Shown in pieces: positions 16,622 to 28,070 of a DNA stretch of 32,416 nucleotides. The notes under the pieces are model-generated. The model was not told the DNA's origin, searched no databases, and was given only the letters and a program-made list of their open reading frames with translations. Origin of the DNA: DSWT01 sp035415725 (GTDB taxonomy: Bacteria > Chloroflexota > Anaerolineae > B4-G1 > SLSP01); the NCBI GenBank assembly GCA_035415725.1, contig DAOOGN010000044.1:1-32416 (forward strand), read 5' to 3'. Position 1 is the stretch's first letter. Every line of letters begins with the position of its first letter. The position numbers were made by a program, and so were the translations under genes.

Positions 16622-17581
16622 ATGATCACCGTATCCGTCATCATTGTGAACTGGAATGTACGCGATCTTCTCCGGCGCGCGCTGACATCTGTGTACGCTT
16701 CGTGGGACGGACGACCGGGGCCAGAAATCATCGTCGTCGACAACGCCTCCCACGATGGCAGCGTCGCTATGCTACGGGACGCCTTTCCCCAGGTCAGCGT
16801 CATCGCCAATGCTGAAAATCGGGGATTCACCGGCGGCAACAACCAGGGTCTCGCCGCCGCCACGGGCGACTTTCTGCTGCTGCTCAATCCCGATACGGAA
16901 ATCGTGGGCGATGCGCTGCCCCGCATGGTCGAGTATCTGCAAAGCCATGCCGATGTGGGGATGGTCGGGCCGCAGTTGTTGAATCCCGACAACAGCGTGC
17001 AATCTTCACGCCGTCACTTCCCCACGCTGCCGGTGCTCTTCCTCGAAAGCACCTGGCTCGAAAAGTTTGCGCCGCGTAAGATGTTACGCTATTACTACGC
17101 GCAAGAACGGCCCGATGACGCCATCCAGGAGGTGGATTGGGTCACCGGCGCGGCGATGTTGACGCGGCGAGAAGTGGTCAACCAGGTGGGAGGGATGGAC
17201 GAGAGCTTCTTTATGTACTCCGAGGAACTGGACTGGTGCCGCCGCATCCACGATGCCGGCTGGCGCGTCGTCTACTTCCCAGAGGCGCGCGTCATCCACT
17301 ATGAGGGCCAGAGCAGTGCGCAGGTTGTGCCCGCGCGCCACATTTACTTTCAAGCGAGCAAGATCCGTTACACTCAAAAGTATCACGGCAATGTCATCGC
17401 CGAAGGACTACGGTTGTGGCTACTCGCCCAATACGCCTGGCAAATTGGCGTCGAAGGCGCAAAATGGCTCGTCGGCCATCGCCGCGACCTGCGCGCTGCC
17501 CGCATCGCTGCTTATCGCCAGGTGCTCAGCAGCAAATTGCGAATAGCGAACGGCGAATGGCAAATGGCGAATGGCGAATAA
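16622..17581 (+). CDS. Family 2 glycosyltransferase
   Basis: A 319-residue GT2 enzyme of the rhamnosyltransferase/WcaA-like kind, likely working at the inner face of the membrane in cell-surface glycan or glycolipid synthesis. It opens with VSVIIVNWN. D40 in IVVDNAS binds nucleotide, GFTGGNNQG is the usual GT-A motif, and LLNPDTEI (D91) holds the metal site. WVTGAAMLTRR and ELDWCRR around 175-210 include the expected catalytic acid. No membrane helix is seen. The last 16 residues (KLRIANGEWQMANGE) are encoded by a heptamer repeat, so the native carboxy terminus probably ends just before. Confidence 0.93.
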   Translation: MITVSVIIVNWNVRDLLRRALTSVYASWDGRPGPEIIVVDNASHDGSVAMLRDAFPQVSVIANAENRGFTGGNNQGLAAATGDFLLLLNPDTEIVGDALPRMVEYLQSHADVGMVGPQLLNPDNSVQSSRRHFPTLPVLFLESTWLEKFAPRKMLRYYYAQERPDDAIQEVDWVTGAAMLTRREVVNQVGGMDESFFMYSEELDWCRRIHDAGWRVVYFPEARVIHYEGQSSAQVVPARHIYFQASKIRYTQKYHGNVIAEGLRLWLLAQYAWQIGVEGAKWLVGHRRDLRAARIAAYRQVLSSKLRIANGEWQMANGE

Positions 17582-17596
17582 TGAATAGCGAATGAG
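17534..17596. repeat. Heptamer tandem repeat, unit GAATGGC/GAATAGC
   Basis: Units in phase: GAATAGC, GAACGGC, GAATGGC, AAATGGC, GAATGGC, GAATAAT, GAATAGC, GAATGAG. The tract spans the last codons of the glycosyltransferase, its stop codon and the gap up to the ribosome-binding site of the M28 gene. Confidence 0.88.
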
Positions 17597-17605
17597 GGAT
17601 CGTTT

Positions 17606-18475
17606 ATGAAACATCGATGGAGCTTCACAATCTTATGGCTCGTCCTGCTCCTTGCGGCGTGTGGGACATCCACCCCCGCCGCGCCGGAGACATTCACCGG
17701 CGACCTGGCCTACACCTGGGTGACGCGCCAATGCGACCTGGGATACCGTATCACCGGAACGGAGGCCAACCGTCAGGCCGGCGATATGATTATCGAGGAA
17801 CTGCGTGCGCAGGGATGGGCCGTGCAGGAGCAGCCGTTCATTTACAAAGAGGTTAGCGCGCGCAACATCCTGGCGTGGCAGGGAGAAGGGACGGCGGTGC
17901 TCGTGGGCGCGCACTATGATTCCCGCCGCTCCGCCGACCAGGAAGACCCCACGCAGCCCGTGATGGGAGCGAATGATGGCGCCAGCGGCGTCGCCGTACT
18001 GCTAGAACTGGCGCGTGCCCTCACCTGGGATACGGCGAACCGGCGCATTTACCTGGCTTTCTTCGACGCCGAGGACAACGGGCGGCTCGACGGCTGGGAC
18101 TGGATCGTAGGATCGACGTATATGGCGCAACATTGGGGTGAAGCCGACGAGACGCCGTTGCAAGCCATGATCCTCGTGGATATGATCGGCGACGCCGATC
18201 AGCAAGTCTATTACGAGCGCAACTCCGACTCCCATCTCAGCCAGGCGCTGTGGGACATTGCGGCGCAACTGGGCTATGCCGACCGCATCATCCCGGAGTA
18301 TCGATACGCCATGATCGATGACCACGTCCCCTTTATTCGCCTGGGCGTTCCCTCCGTGGACATGATCGACTTCGATTACCCCTACTGGCACACCACCCAG
18401 GATACGCCGGACAAAGTCTCCGCGGCGAGTCTCGAAGCCGTCGGGCGGACATTGGAAGTGTGGTTGGAGCAATAG
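17606..18475 (+). CDS. M28 family metallopeptidase lipoprotein
   Basis: A 289-residue aminopeptidase-like protein. A lipoprotein signal peptide is clear: positive n-region MKHR, a hydrophobic core and the lipobox LLAAC with the lipidated Cys19, so it is anchored outside the membrane. Di-zinc ligands are H103 in VGAHYDSRR, D124 in GANDGASG, the acidic cluster FFDAEDNG (E156/D157), the DMIGDAD segment and the final His in PYWHTTQDTPD. The family removes amino-terminal residues from peptides or cyclises glutamine. GAGGG upstream of the ATG is partly built from the heptamer tract. Confidence 0.92.
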   Translation: MKHRWSFTILWLVLLLAACGTSTPAAPETFTGDLAYTWVTRQCDLGYRITGTEANRQAGDMIIEELRAQGWAVQEQPFIYKEVSARNILAWQGEGTAVLVGAHYDSRRSADQEDPTQPVMGANDGASGVAVLLELARALTWDTANRRIYLAFFDAEDNGRLDGWDWIVGSTYMAQHWGEADETPLQAMILVDMIGDADQQVYYERNSDSHLSQALWDIAAQLGYADRIIPEYRYAMIDDHVPFIRLGVPSVDMIDFDYPYWHTTQDTPDKVSAASLEAVGRTLEVWLEQ

Positions 18476-18672
18476 CGCCCGAACACGTCGCTCTTCATCC
18501 AGTAGATGAAAATTTAGCGCCAGGGGTGGTATGCTAAAGCCAGCCGACACCTTGGCGTTGACTTTTGTCGTGCCCGAAGGTACCTCGCATCGGCTCAATC
18601 CGCTTAATCTACTGACAGCACAGGCAGCCCATGACCCAGGTCGAGATTTTTGTAATGGGGGGCTATTCCCTC

Positions 18673-18702
18673 TTGACAAATCATACCCATGTGTGCTATA
18701 GT
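18673..18702 (+). promoter_or_regulatory. Sigma70-type promoter of the glucan locus
   Basis: A perfect TTGACA (18673-18678), an 18-base spacer and TATAGT (18697-18702). This is the best promoter in the window. Transcription would start near 18709, at the LacI-type operator. The first gene downstream is lacI at 19142, leaving a leader of about 430 bases. Confidence 0.78.
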
Positions 18703-18708
18703 ATAAGT

Positions 18709-18722
18709 TGGAAGCGCTTCCA
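18709..18722. promoter_or_regulatory. LacI-type operator palindrome
   Basis: The sequence TGGAAGCGCTTCCA is a perfect 14-base palindrome centred on CG, the usual form of LacI/GalR-family operators, and resembles sites of cellobiose/glucan regulators such as CelR and CebR. It overlaps the predicted transcription start, so binding should repress. The LacI regulator encoded 430 bases downstream is the obvious ligand. Confidence 0.8.
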
Positions 18723-18799
18723 GCATCCTGTGAAATATAGCCGAAGCTGGGGCGCAGCCCGTCCATGAAAATTTCTGCCCCAGAGAACATAGAGTTTTT

Positions 18800-18955
18800 G
18801 TAACTATTCGGCCACCCTTGCCAGGTGGCGAAGGGGACTTTGGGGAGGGTGCATAATGGGTTGACACTTCGGCCATAGGCGCTGACTCTCTCATCCCCCT
18901 GCCCTCCTTCTCCCCCCTGGCAGGGGAGAAGGAGGCGAAAAAAAATGGGGGGATG
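18800..18955 (+). repeat. Dispersed repeat R1, copy B
   Basis: About 150 bases homologous to 27840-27991 (inverted) and partly to 10768-10825. It starts GTAACTATTCGGCC, contains the hairpin GCCACC-cttgcca-GGTGGC (18811-18829), then GGGGACTTTGGGGAGGGTGC. It ends in a 13-base-arm hairpin, CCTCCTTCTCCCC (18903-18915) and GGGGAGAAGGAGG (18923-18935). The two long copies differ at many positions but keep the pairing. Confidence 0.85.
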
Positions 18956-19141
18956 GGCTTATAGAAACACGCCGAGATTGATGCTATTTCTCTGCGTGCT
19001 CAGCGGTGGGAACGAATTTAGCCGCGTGTCCAACATCTTGTTGACCAATACCCAATCCGTGGAATCTGTGAAATCCGTGGCTGTTTTTTATTTTCTCTGG
19101 GGGACCCTGTGCCCTCGGTGACTATGGATCAAGGAGGAAAT

Positions 19142-20158
19142 ATGTCCAATACTCTGACCCTGGATGAAATCGCCAGACGCGCGGGCGTCTCCCGCACAAC
19201 CGCGTCGCGTGTCATCAACGACCGTCCCAACGTGCGCCCTGAAGTGCGCGCCCGGGTGCAGCGCGTCATCGCCGAGACCGGCTATCGCCCCCACCCCGTC
19301 GCGCAGTCGTTGGCCTCACAACAGTCGCACGTCATCGGGCTGGTCTTGCCGCGCCGGACAGAGGCGCTATTCAACGACCCGTACTTCCCCCGGCTGACGC
19401 AGGGCATTGCCCAGGCATGCAATGACCATGATTACACCCTCGCACTCTTTCTACTGCAAACAGAGGCTGACGAACAGAAATTTTACCCGCGCATTTCTCG
19501 CCGCGGTCTGCTGGACGGCATCGTGATCCAGGTCGGTCAAATCGGCGACAACCTCATCGCCCGCTTGCTGGCAAGCGATGTGCCGACCGTCGTGGCCGGA
19601 CGTCCACTGCACCACTCTGACGCCAGCTATATCGATGTGGATAACGTAGCCGGCGCATCCACAGGCGTGACGCACTTGCTACAACTAGGTCACAACCGCA
19701 TCGGCATGATCACCGGTGACATGCGAACTACCGCCGCACTCGACCGGTACACGGGTTATTGCCAAGCGTTACAGGCGCACGACCTGCCGGTAGACGAGGC
19801 ACTCATCAGCGAAGGGTACTTCACGGAAATCGGCGGCTATGAGGCGATGCAACGGCTGCTCCCGCACAAACCCGATGCCATCTTCAGCGCGTCAGACGCA
19901 ATGGCGCTGGGCGCCCTGCACGCCATCCACGACGCGGGGTTAACGGTGCCCCATGACATCGCCATCGTCAGTTTCGACGACCTCCCTCCTGCCACCATCG
20001 CCAGACCGCAACTGACGACCGTCCACCAACCGGTCCACGCTTTCGGCGTCAAAGCCGTGGAAATGCTGCTCGATGTGATCAAAAATGGCTCCACCCCGCC
20101 ACGGCGGATTATTATGGACACCCACCTGGTTATTCGGGAATCTTGCGGCAGTACGTAG
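19142..20158 (+). CDS. LacI family transcriptional regulator
   Basis: A 338-residue LacI/GalR regulator. The amino-terminal helix-turn-helix (TLDEIARRAGVSRTTASRVI, residues 6-25) and hinge helix (ARVQRVIAETGYRPHPVAQSL) are followed by a periplasmic-binding-protein-like sugar domain ending near LLDVIKNGS. The start at 19142 has AAGGAGG seven bases upstream. Upstream in-frame codons lack a site. It precedes the GH16 gene on the same strand and is preceded by a matching palindrome. It probably represses the locus until a beta-glucan oligosaccharide or a derived sugar binds. The effector is inferred from context only. Confidence 0.93.
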   Translation: MSNTLTLDEIARRAGVSRTTASRVINDRPNVRPEVRARVQRVIAETGYRPHPVAQSLASQQSHVIGLVLPRRTEALFNDPYFPRLTQGIAQACNDHDYTLALFLLQTEADEQKFYPRISRRGLLDGIVIQVGQIGDNLIARLLASDVPTVVAGRPLHHSDASYIDVDNVAGASTGVTHLLQLGHNRIGMITGDMRTTAALDRYTGYCQALQAHDLPVDEALISEGYFTEIGGYEAMQRLLPHKPDAIFSASDAMALGALHAIHDAGLTVPHDIAIVSFDDLPPATIARPQLTTVHQPVHAFGVKAVEMLLDVIKNGSTPPRRIIMDTHLVIRESCGST

Positions 20159-20187
20159 CTCAAAGCGCGAGCCGGCATGATTCACCA

Positions 20188-20207
20188 ATCCTTGATTCAT
20201 AGGATTA
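20188..20207. repeat. Short inverted repeat between lacI and GH16 genes
   Basis: AATCCT (20188-20193) and AGGATT (20202-20207) flank eight bases. It is weak as a terminator because no U-tract follows. It could reduce read-through or act as a minor regulatory site. Confidence 0.3.
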
Positions 20208-20306
20208 ACAACATATCGTTAAGGAGGTAGCTATCGCCCCTTGATGAAAACACCCGTAACCGATGACCGAAAATATTCAAACTTATCGCTTGAGGGAGGA
20301 TATGAG

Positions 20307-24098
<3,792 letters not shown>

Positions 24099-24108
24099 CA
24101 TCAGCAAA

Positions 24109-24150
24109 ACCGTCCCGGAAACACAAGCGGCTTCCGGGACGGTATTTCAT
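24109..24150 (+). terminator. Rho-independent terminator after the GH16 gene
   Basis: Twelve-base perfect arms ACCGTCCCGGAA (24109-24120) and TTCCGGGACGGT (24132-24143), an 11-base loop, then ATTTCATT. It begins 11 bases after the stop codon. The downstream phosphorylase therefore probably needs its own promoter or read-through. Confidence 0.8.
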
Positions 24151-24169
24151 TCCTGAATGAGTAATTTCT

Positions 24170-24234
24170 ACCACGAATCTGCACAAATCTTCACAAACAG
24201 GAAAAATTAGTATGGATTTGTGCAGATTCGTGGT
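24170..24234. repeat. 20-base-arm inverted repeat before the phosphorylase gene
   Basis: Perfect arms ACCACGAATCTGCACAAATC (24170-24189) and its complement (24215-24234) enclose 25 bases. It ends 21 bases before the ATG at 24256. It could be a dispersed palindrome, an attenuator or a mobile remnant. Only weak T-richness follows. Confidence 0.75.
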
Positions 24235-24255
24235 TTATTTCTATGGAGACCGCCC

Positions 24256-27200
24256 ATGAAAACCTTCACCTTTGATACATCCGGTCGCTTTGTCATCGAG
24301 AACTTCGCCGCCGCTCGCCCCTTCGCCAGCTTTCTACCGGGGATCGCCGGACCGCTCGGCGTCCCGCTGTGGGTCTTCTACGTCAACCGGGGGCAGGCCA
24401 TCGCCAGCTTCGGCATCGAAAACAAGAACAATCCGATCATGGAATTCTTGTCCGCGGACAAGGCTTACCAGACTACAGCCTACACCGGTTTCCGCACCTT
24501 CCTCAAGCCCTCACGCGACGGCACAACCGCCTTCTACGAGCCTTTCGCACCCTGGCAGACGAATGACGCCACCCAGATGTGCATCGGCATGAATGAACTG
24601 GAACTACAAACCGTCAGCCCGGTGCACGGCCTCCAGACCCACGTGCTATACTTCACGCTACCGGGCGAGGATTTCGCCGCCCTGGTGCGGCAGGTGACGG
24701 TCATCAACATTGGCATAGCGCCGGTCACACTGGAGATGCTGGACGGTATGCCCCGCGTGATGCCCTACGGCGTCGATAACTGGGGGCTGAAAGAGATCGG
24801 GCGAACCCTGGAAGCGTGGATGAGCGTCTTCAACTGCGAACGCGGTATTCCCTTCTATCATTTGCAGGCCAGCACGGGCGATACGGCGGAAGTCGCCGAA
24901 ATTGAGGCCGGGCACTTCTACCTCGCCTTCACCGAGGACGGCGTTAACCTGCCGGCCTTCGTCGATCCGACCGTCATCTTCGGCCCTAACACCACGTTGA
25001 GCGCGCCCGACCGCTTCCTCGCCCATACGCTGGACGAACTGCGCGCGGAACGGCAAATCACCGTGGGACGCACGCCATGCGGCTTCTTCGGCGCGCGCGC
25101 CACGCTCGAACCGGCGCAACGCCTCACCCTCCACGCCATCATCGGCCACGTCCGCGACATCGAACACATCCATCGACAGCAGGCGCGCCTCACGCAGGCC
25201 GCTTACCTGGACGAAAAGCGCGTCGAGGCGCAACAGCTCGTCACCCAGTTGACGGACGTCGTCGCCACGCACACCGCCGATCCCACCTTCGACGCCTATT
25301 GCCGCCAGACCTTCCTCGACAACGTGATGCGCGGCGGTTGGCCCGTGCTCCTGGGTCGTGAGGAGAGGCCCTTCGTCTACCACATCTATTCGCGCAAACA
25401 CGGCGATCTGGAGCGCGACTACAACGCCTTCTACCTCGCCGCCGAGATGTACTCGCAAGGCAACGGCAACTACCGCGACGTGAACCAGAACCGCCGCTGC
25501 GACGTGCTGTTCAATCCGCAAATCGGCGACTTCAACGTGCTGTCGTTCCTCGAACTTATCCAGATAGACGGCTACAACCCGCTGGTGGTGAACGGCAGTC
25601 GCTTCACCGTTCCACCCGAAGGGCGGAACGCCGTCCTCGCCATGACAGACGATCCGGCAAAGCTGGAAACATTCCTCGAACACCCCTTTACGCCGGGAAG
25701 CCTGCTCAAAACCATCGCGGACCGCCACATCGGACTCAGCGTCACGCCCGAAGCCTTCATCGCCGCCGTGCTGGCTCACGCCGAACAGCACTTCGAGGCC
25801 ACGTTCGGCGAAGGCTACTGGATCGATCACTGGTTCTATAACCTCGACCTCATCGACACTTATCTGGCAGTCTACCCCGACCGCAAGCGCGCGCTCCTGT
25901 TCGACACCACGCTTCCCTACTTCGACAGCGCCGTCTTCGTCCAGCCACGTCGCAAGAAATACGTGTTGGTCGGCGAGGGCAAAGTCCGCCAATACGGCGC
26001 GATTTTGGAAGACGAAGAAAAGGCCGCGCTCATCGCCTCTCGTGCCGACTACCCCCATCTGCTGCGCACAGTACATGGTCACGGCGATGCATACCGCGCG
26101 ACGGTCTTCGCTAAACTGCTGACGCTGGCGCTCACCAAATTCGCCACGCTCGACCCGTGGGGCATGGGCGTCGAAATGGAAGCCGGCCGGCCGGGGTGGT
26201 GCGATGCGCTCAATGGCCTGCCAGGGCTGTTCGGCTCATCACTATGCGAAACGTATGAGCTGACGCGGTTGCTGGATTTTCTGCTGCAGGCGATGTCGGA
26301 ATATCCTGAAGAAACAGTCGCCATTCCGCGCGAACAGTCGGCATTGCTGGATGCGCTCTTGCGGGCGTACAGGCACTGGGCACAATCCAAGGACGCCGAC
26401 CGCGATTACGTCTACTGGGACGCCGTCGCCAGCGCCCGCGAGACTTACCGCGAGCAAGTACGCTGGGGCATAGACGGTGGAACGGTCACGCTGGCCTTCA
26501 CCATGCTATTCCCCACCCTCATCGCTTTTGGCGTCAAAGTTGAAGCAGGCATCGCCCACGCGCTGGCGCTGAACGACGGTCTGCCGCCCACCTACTTCGC
26601 CTACACCGTGACGGACTACACACAGCTCGATGACGCCGACCCCCAAGGCCATCCCTACGTCCAGGCCACGCACTTCGAGCCGCGCGTCCTGCCGCTGTAC
26701 CTGGAAGGCTTCGTCCACGCGCTCAAGCTAACCACCGACCCGGCGCCGGCTCGCCAGTTGTATAACCGCCTCAAAGCCGGCGACCTGTATGACCGCAAGT
26801 TGGGGATGTACAGGATCAACGCTTCACTCGCCGGTGAATCCTACGAAATCGGACGCGCTCGCGCCTTCACGCCGGGCTGGCTGGAAAACGAGTCCATCTG
26901 GCTGCACATGGAATACAAATACCTGCTCGAGATCCTCCGCGCGGGCCTCTACGATGAATTCTTCACCGACGCGAAAACGGCGCTCGTCCCCTTCCTCGAC
27001 CCGAAAGTCTACGGGCGCAGTCCACTGGAAAATTCCTCGTTCCTCGTCAGCAGTGCCCACCCCGATGAAACACTGCACGGCGGCGGCTTCGTCGCCCGTC
27101 TCAGCGGCTCCACTGCCGAATTCCTGAGCTTGTGGAACATCATGTTTTTCGGCGCACGCCCTTTCTTCGTGAAGGACGGTGCGCTGCATCTCACGCTCAA

Positions 27201-27492
27201 GCCTGCACTGCCCGGCTGGTTGTTCGATGACGCCGGGACGGTCACGGCGACCTTCCTGGGCCGGTGCAGCGTCACCTACCACAACCCGCAGAAGCGCGAC
27301 ACCTTCACCGTGGACATGCATCCGCGCGCCATCACATTGCACCTCACCGCTAGCGCAACCATCACCCTGGAGAGCGCCGTCATCGGCCCCCCCTACGCGG
27401 CCCAGGTGCGCGACGGGCAAATTTCGCGGATTGACGTATATTTCGAGGGAGTAAGGAGCATAGAGTCAGGAGTAAGTCAGAGCCCGGCGTAG
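24256..27492 (+). CDS. GH161/GH149-type beta-1,3-glucan phosphorylase
   Basis: A 1078-residue cytosolic enzyme of the GH94-related phosphorylase group. Its length and the blocks FASFLPGIAGPLGVP, VFYVNRGQAIASFGIENKNN, DVNQNRRCDVLFNPQIGDFN and GRPGWCDALNGLPGLFGSS fit the GH161 family (beta-1,3-glucan phosphorylase) best. GH149 is the alternative. D650 in GWCDALNG is the likely general acid. It would phosphorolyse beta-1,3-gluco-oligosaccharides to glucose 1-phosphate and a shorter chain. I start at ATG 24256, with GGAG seven bases upstream. No signal peptide is seen. The last 20 residues lie in a GGAGTAAGGAG heptamer-like tract, probably a repeat-derived extension. Confidence 0.75.
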   Translation: MKTFTFDTSGRFVIENFAAARPFASFLPGIAGPLGVPLWVFYVNRGQAIASFGIENKNNPIMEFLSADKAYQTTAYTGFRTFLKPSRDGTTAFYEPFAPWQTNDATQMCIGMNELELQTVSPVHGLQTHVLYFTLPGEDFAALVRQVTVINIGIAPVTLEMLDGMPRVMPYGVDNWGLKEIGRTLEAWMSVFNCERGIPFYHLQASTGDTAEVAEIEAGHFYLAFTEDGVNLPAFVDPTVIFGPNTTLSAPDRFLAHTLDELRAERQITVGRTPCGFFGARATLEPAQRLTLHAIIGHVRDIEHIHRQQARLTQAAYLDEKRVEAQQLVTQLTDVVATHTADPTFDAYCRQTFLDNVMRGGWPVLLGREERPFVYHIYSRKHGDLERDYNAFYLAAEMYSQGNGNYRDVNQNRRCDVLFNPQIGDFNVLSFLELIQIDGYNPLVVNGSRFTVPPEGRNAVLAMTDDPAKLETFLEHPFTPGSLLKTIADRHIGLSVTPEAFIAAVLAHAEQHFEATFGEGYWIDHWFYNLDLIDTYLAVYPDRKRALLFDTTLPYFDSAVFVQPRRKKYVLVGEGKVRQYGAILEDEEKAALIASRADYPHLLRTVHGHGDAYRATVFAKLLTLALTKFATLDPWGMGVEMEAGRPGWCDALNGLPGLFGSSLCETYELTRLLDFLLQAMSEYPEETVAIPREQSALLDALLRAYRHWAQSKDADRDYVYWDAVASARETYREQVRWGIDGGTVTLAFTMLFPTLIAFGVKVEAGIAHALALNDGLPPTYFAYTVTDYTQLDDADPQGHPYVQATHFEPRVLPLYLEGFVHALKLTTDPAPARQLYNRLKAGDLYDRKLGMYRINASLAGESYEIGRARAFTPGWLENESIWLHMEYKYLLEILRAGLYDEFFTDAKTALVPFLDPKVYGRSPLENSSFLVSSAHPDETLHGGGFVARLSGSTAEFLSLWNIMFFGARPFFVKDGALHLTLKPALPGWLFDDAGTVTATFLGRCSVTYHNPQKRDTFTVDMHPRAITLHLTASATITLESAVIGPPYAAQVRDGQISRIDVYFEGVRSIESGVSQSPA
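27445..27482. repeat. Heptamer-like tract at 3' end of the phosphorylase gene
   Basis: Degenerate units of the GGAGTAA/GGAGCAT type, akin to the GTAGGGA theme at 7485-7530. It encodes the end of the protein (RSIESGVSQSPA). Confidence 0.45.
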
Positions 27493-27513
27493 CGTGCCAG
27501 AACCGCGGATCTG

Positions 27514-27564
27514 GCGATCCGCTTCAAGCGGCGATCCGCTCCAAGCAGTGATCCGCTTCGAGCA
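27514..27564 (+). repeat. Three 17-base tandem repeats
   Basis: Units GCGATCCGCTTCAAGCG, GCGATCCGCTCCAAGCA and GTGATCCGCTTCGAGCA follow each other without gaps, starting 22 bases after the stop of the large phosphorylase. They could be regulator sites or a REP-like unit. Confidence 0.8.
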
Positions 27565-27680
27565 ATGGCTAACGGGTGTGGAATTTCTGCCCCGATGGAC
27601 TAGTGTTCATTCAAGGTATGAATGACGGGTATTTCCTTTGTGCATGAGCACGCTTTTGCCCGTCATATTAATGTTGAAAG

Positions 27681-28020
27681 GTATCTATTTAGGCTAGTAA
27701 ACCTGACGAAGCCACTTATTCCCTATGCCAGGTTTGACGTAGACTTTGGTAGGCCAGGTGCTGCTGTATGACAAGATATTCGTGTTTCTATAAGCCCCTC
27801 CCCCCTGCCCCAGGGAAGGGGGATTTTGGGTGGGGGGTGTCGCCACACCCCCCTTTTGCCCCCTTCTTCCCCGCTGGCGGGGGAGAAGGGGGTTGGGGGA
27901 TGAGAGGGTCATCACCTGCCGCAGGGGTAACCTATTATGTACTCTCCCCAAAGTCCCATTCGCCACCTGGCAAGGGTGGCTGAATAGTTACGTTGAAAGA
28001 ACACTAGCCTGAATAGATAC
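27681..28020. mobile_element. Possible MITE-like element with 18-base terminal inverted repeats
   Basis: GTATCTATTTAGGCTAGT at 27681-27698 and ACTAGCCTGAATAGATAC at 28003-28020 are inverted copies with one mismatch, enclosing about 300 bases without a gene. The left end is also found at both window ends. A second, wider inverted pair CTAGTGTTCwTTCAAsG lies at 27600-27616 and 27991-28007. No target-site duplication is evident, so mobility is only a suggestion. Confidence 0.5.
27840..27991 (-). repeat. Dispersed repeat R1, copy C
   Basis: The inverted partner of 18800-18955. On the minus strand it opens GTAACTATTCAGCC, keeps the hairpin GCCACC-cttgcca-GGTGGC (27962-27980) and GGGACTTTGGGGAGAGT. 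It ends with CCTTCT/AGAAGG-type GC-rich arms near 27849-27892. Confidence 0.85.
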
Positions 28021-28070
28021 AATCCAGCAACAGATTCTCAAGACTGTGAACAATTTTGGAGGAAAACACA

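Larger units (their letters stand above)
18476..19141. other. Intergenic regulatory region upstream of lacI
   Basis: About 660 bases without a credible gene. It holds a promoter with an overlapping palindromic operator (18673-18722), a short inverted repeat CTGGGGC/GCCCCAG near 18744-18783, a full copy of repeat R1 (18800-18955), and three nine-base units of the ATCCGTGGA type (19053-19081). The lacI ribosome-binding site follows. Nothing convincing is seen in 18476-18660. Confidence 0.7.
27493..28070. other. Repeat-filled gap between the two phosphorylase genes
   Basis: About 580 bases without a credible gene. From left to right: a seven-base-arm hairpin GCGGATC/GATCCGC (27505-27522), three 17-base tandem units (27514-27564), an inverted repeat ATGACGGG/CCCGTCAT (27622-27666) with an inner GTGC-atga-GCAC, and the R2 left arm (27681-27765). 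C-rich hairpins (27790-27890), R1 copy C (27840-27991) and a short inverted copy of the R2 end (28003-28020) follow. The ribosome-binding site of the GH94 gene comes next. No strong promoter is visible. Confidence 0.75.

Noticed and set aside
18903..18935. 13-base-arm hairpin considered as a terminator
   Set aside because: On the plus strand it is followed by A residues instead of T, and on the minus strand no T-tract follows. It is better explained as part of repeat R1.
20244..20306. Upstream in-frame ATG of the GH16 gene, with AAGGAGG at 20220-20226
   Set aside because: The site is more than 15 bases from that ATG, and starting there would put charged residues before the signal peptide. 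The ATG at 20307 has a well-placed GGGAGG.
24658..26082. Minus-strand open frame of 474 codons opposite the large phosphorylase
   Set aside because: It is a shadow frame in high-GC coding DNA. No family is recognised, while the plus strand has strong phosphorylase blocks.
27514..27564. Tandem units considered as a CRISPR array
   Set aside because: The units are 17 bases long, contiguous and without spacers. No cas gene is present. The heptamer tracts fail for the same reason.
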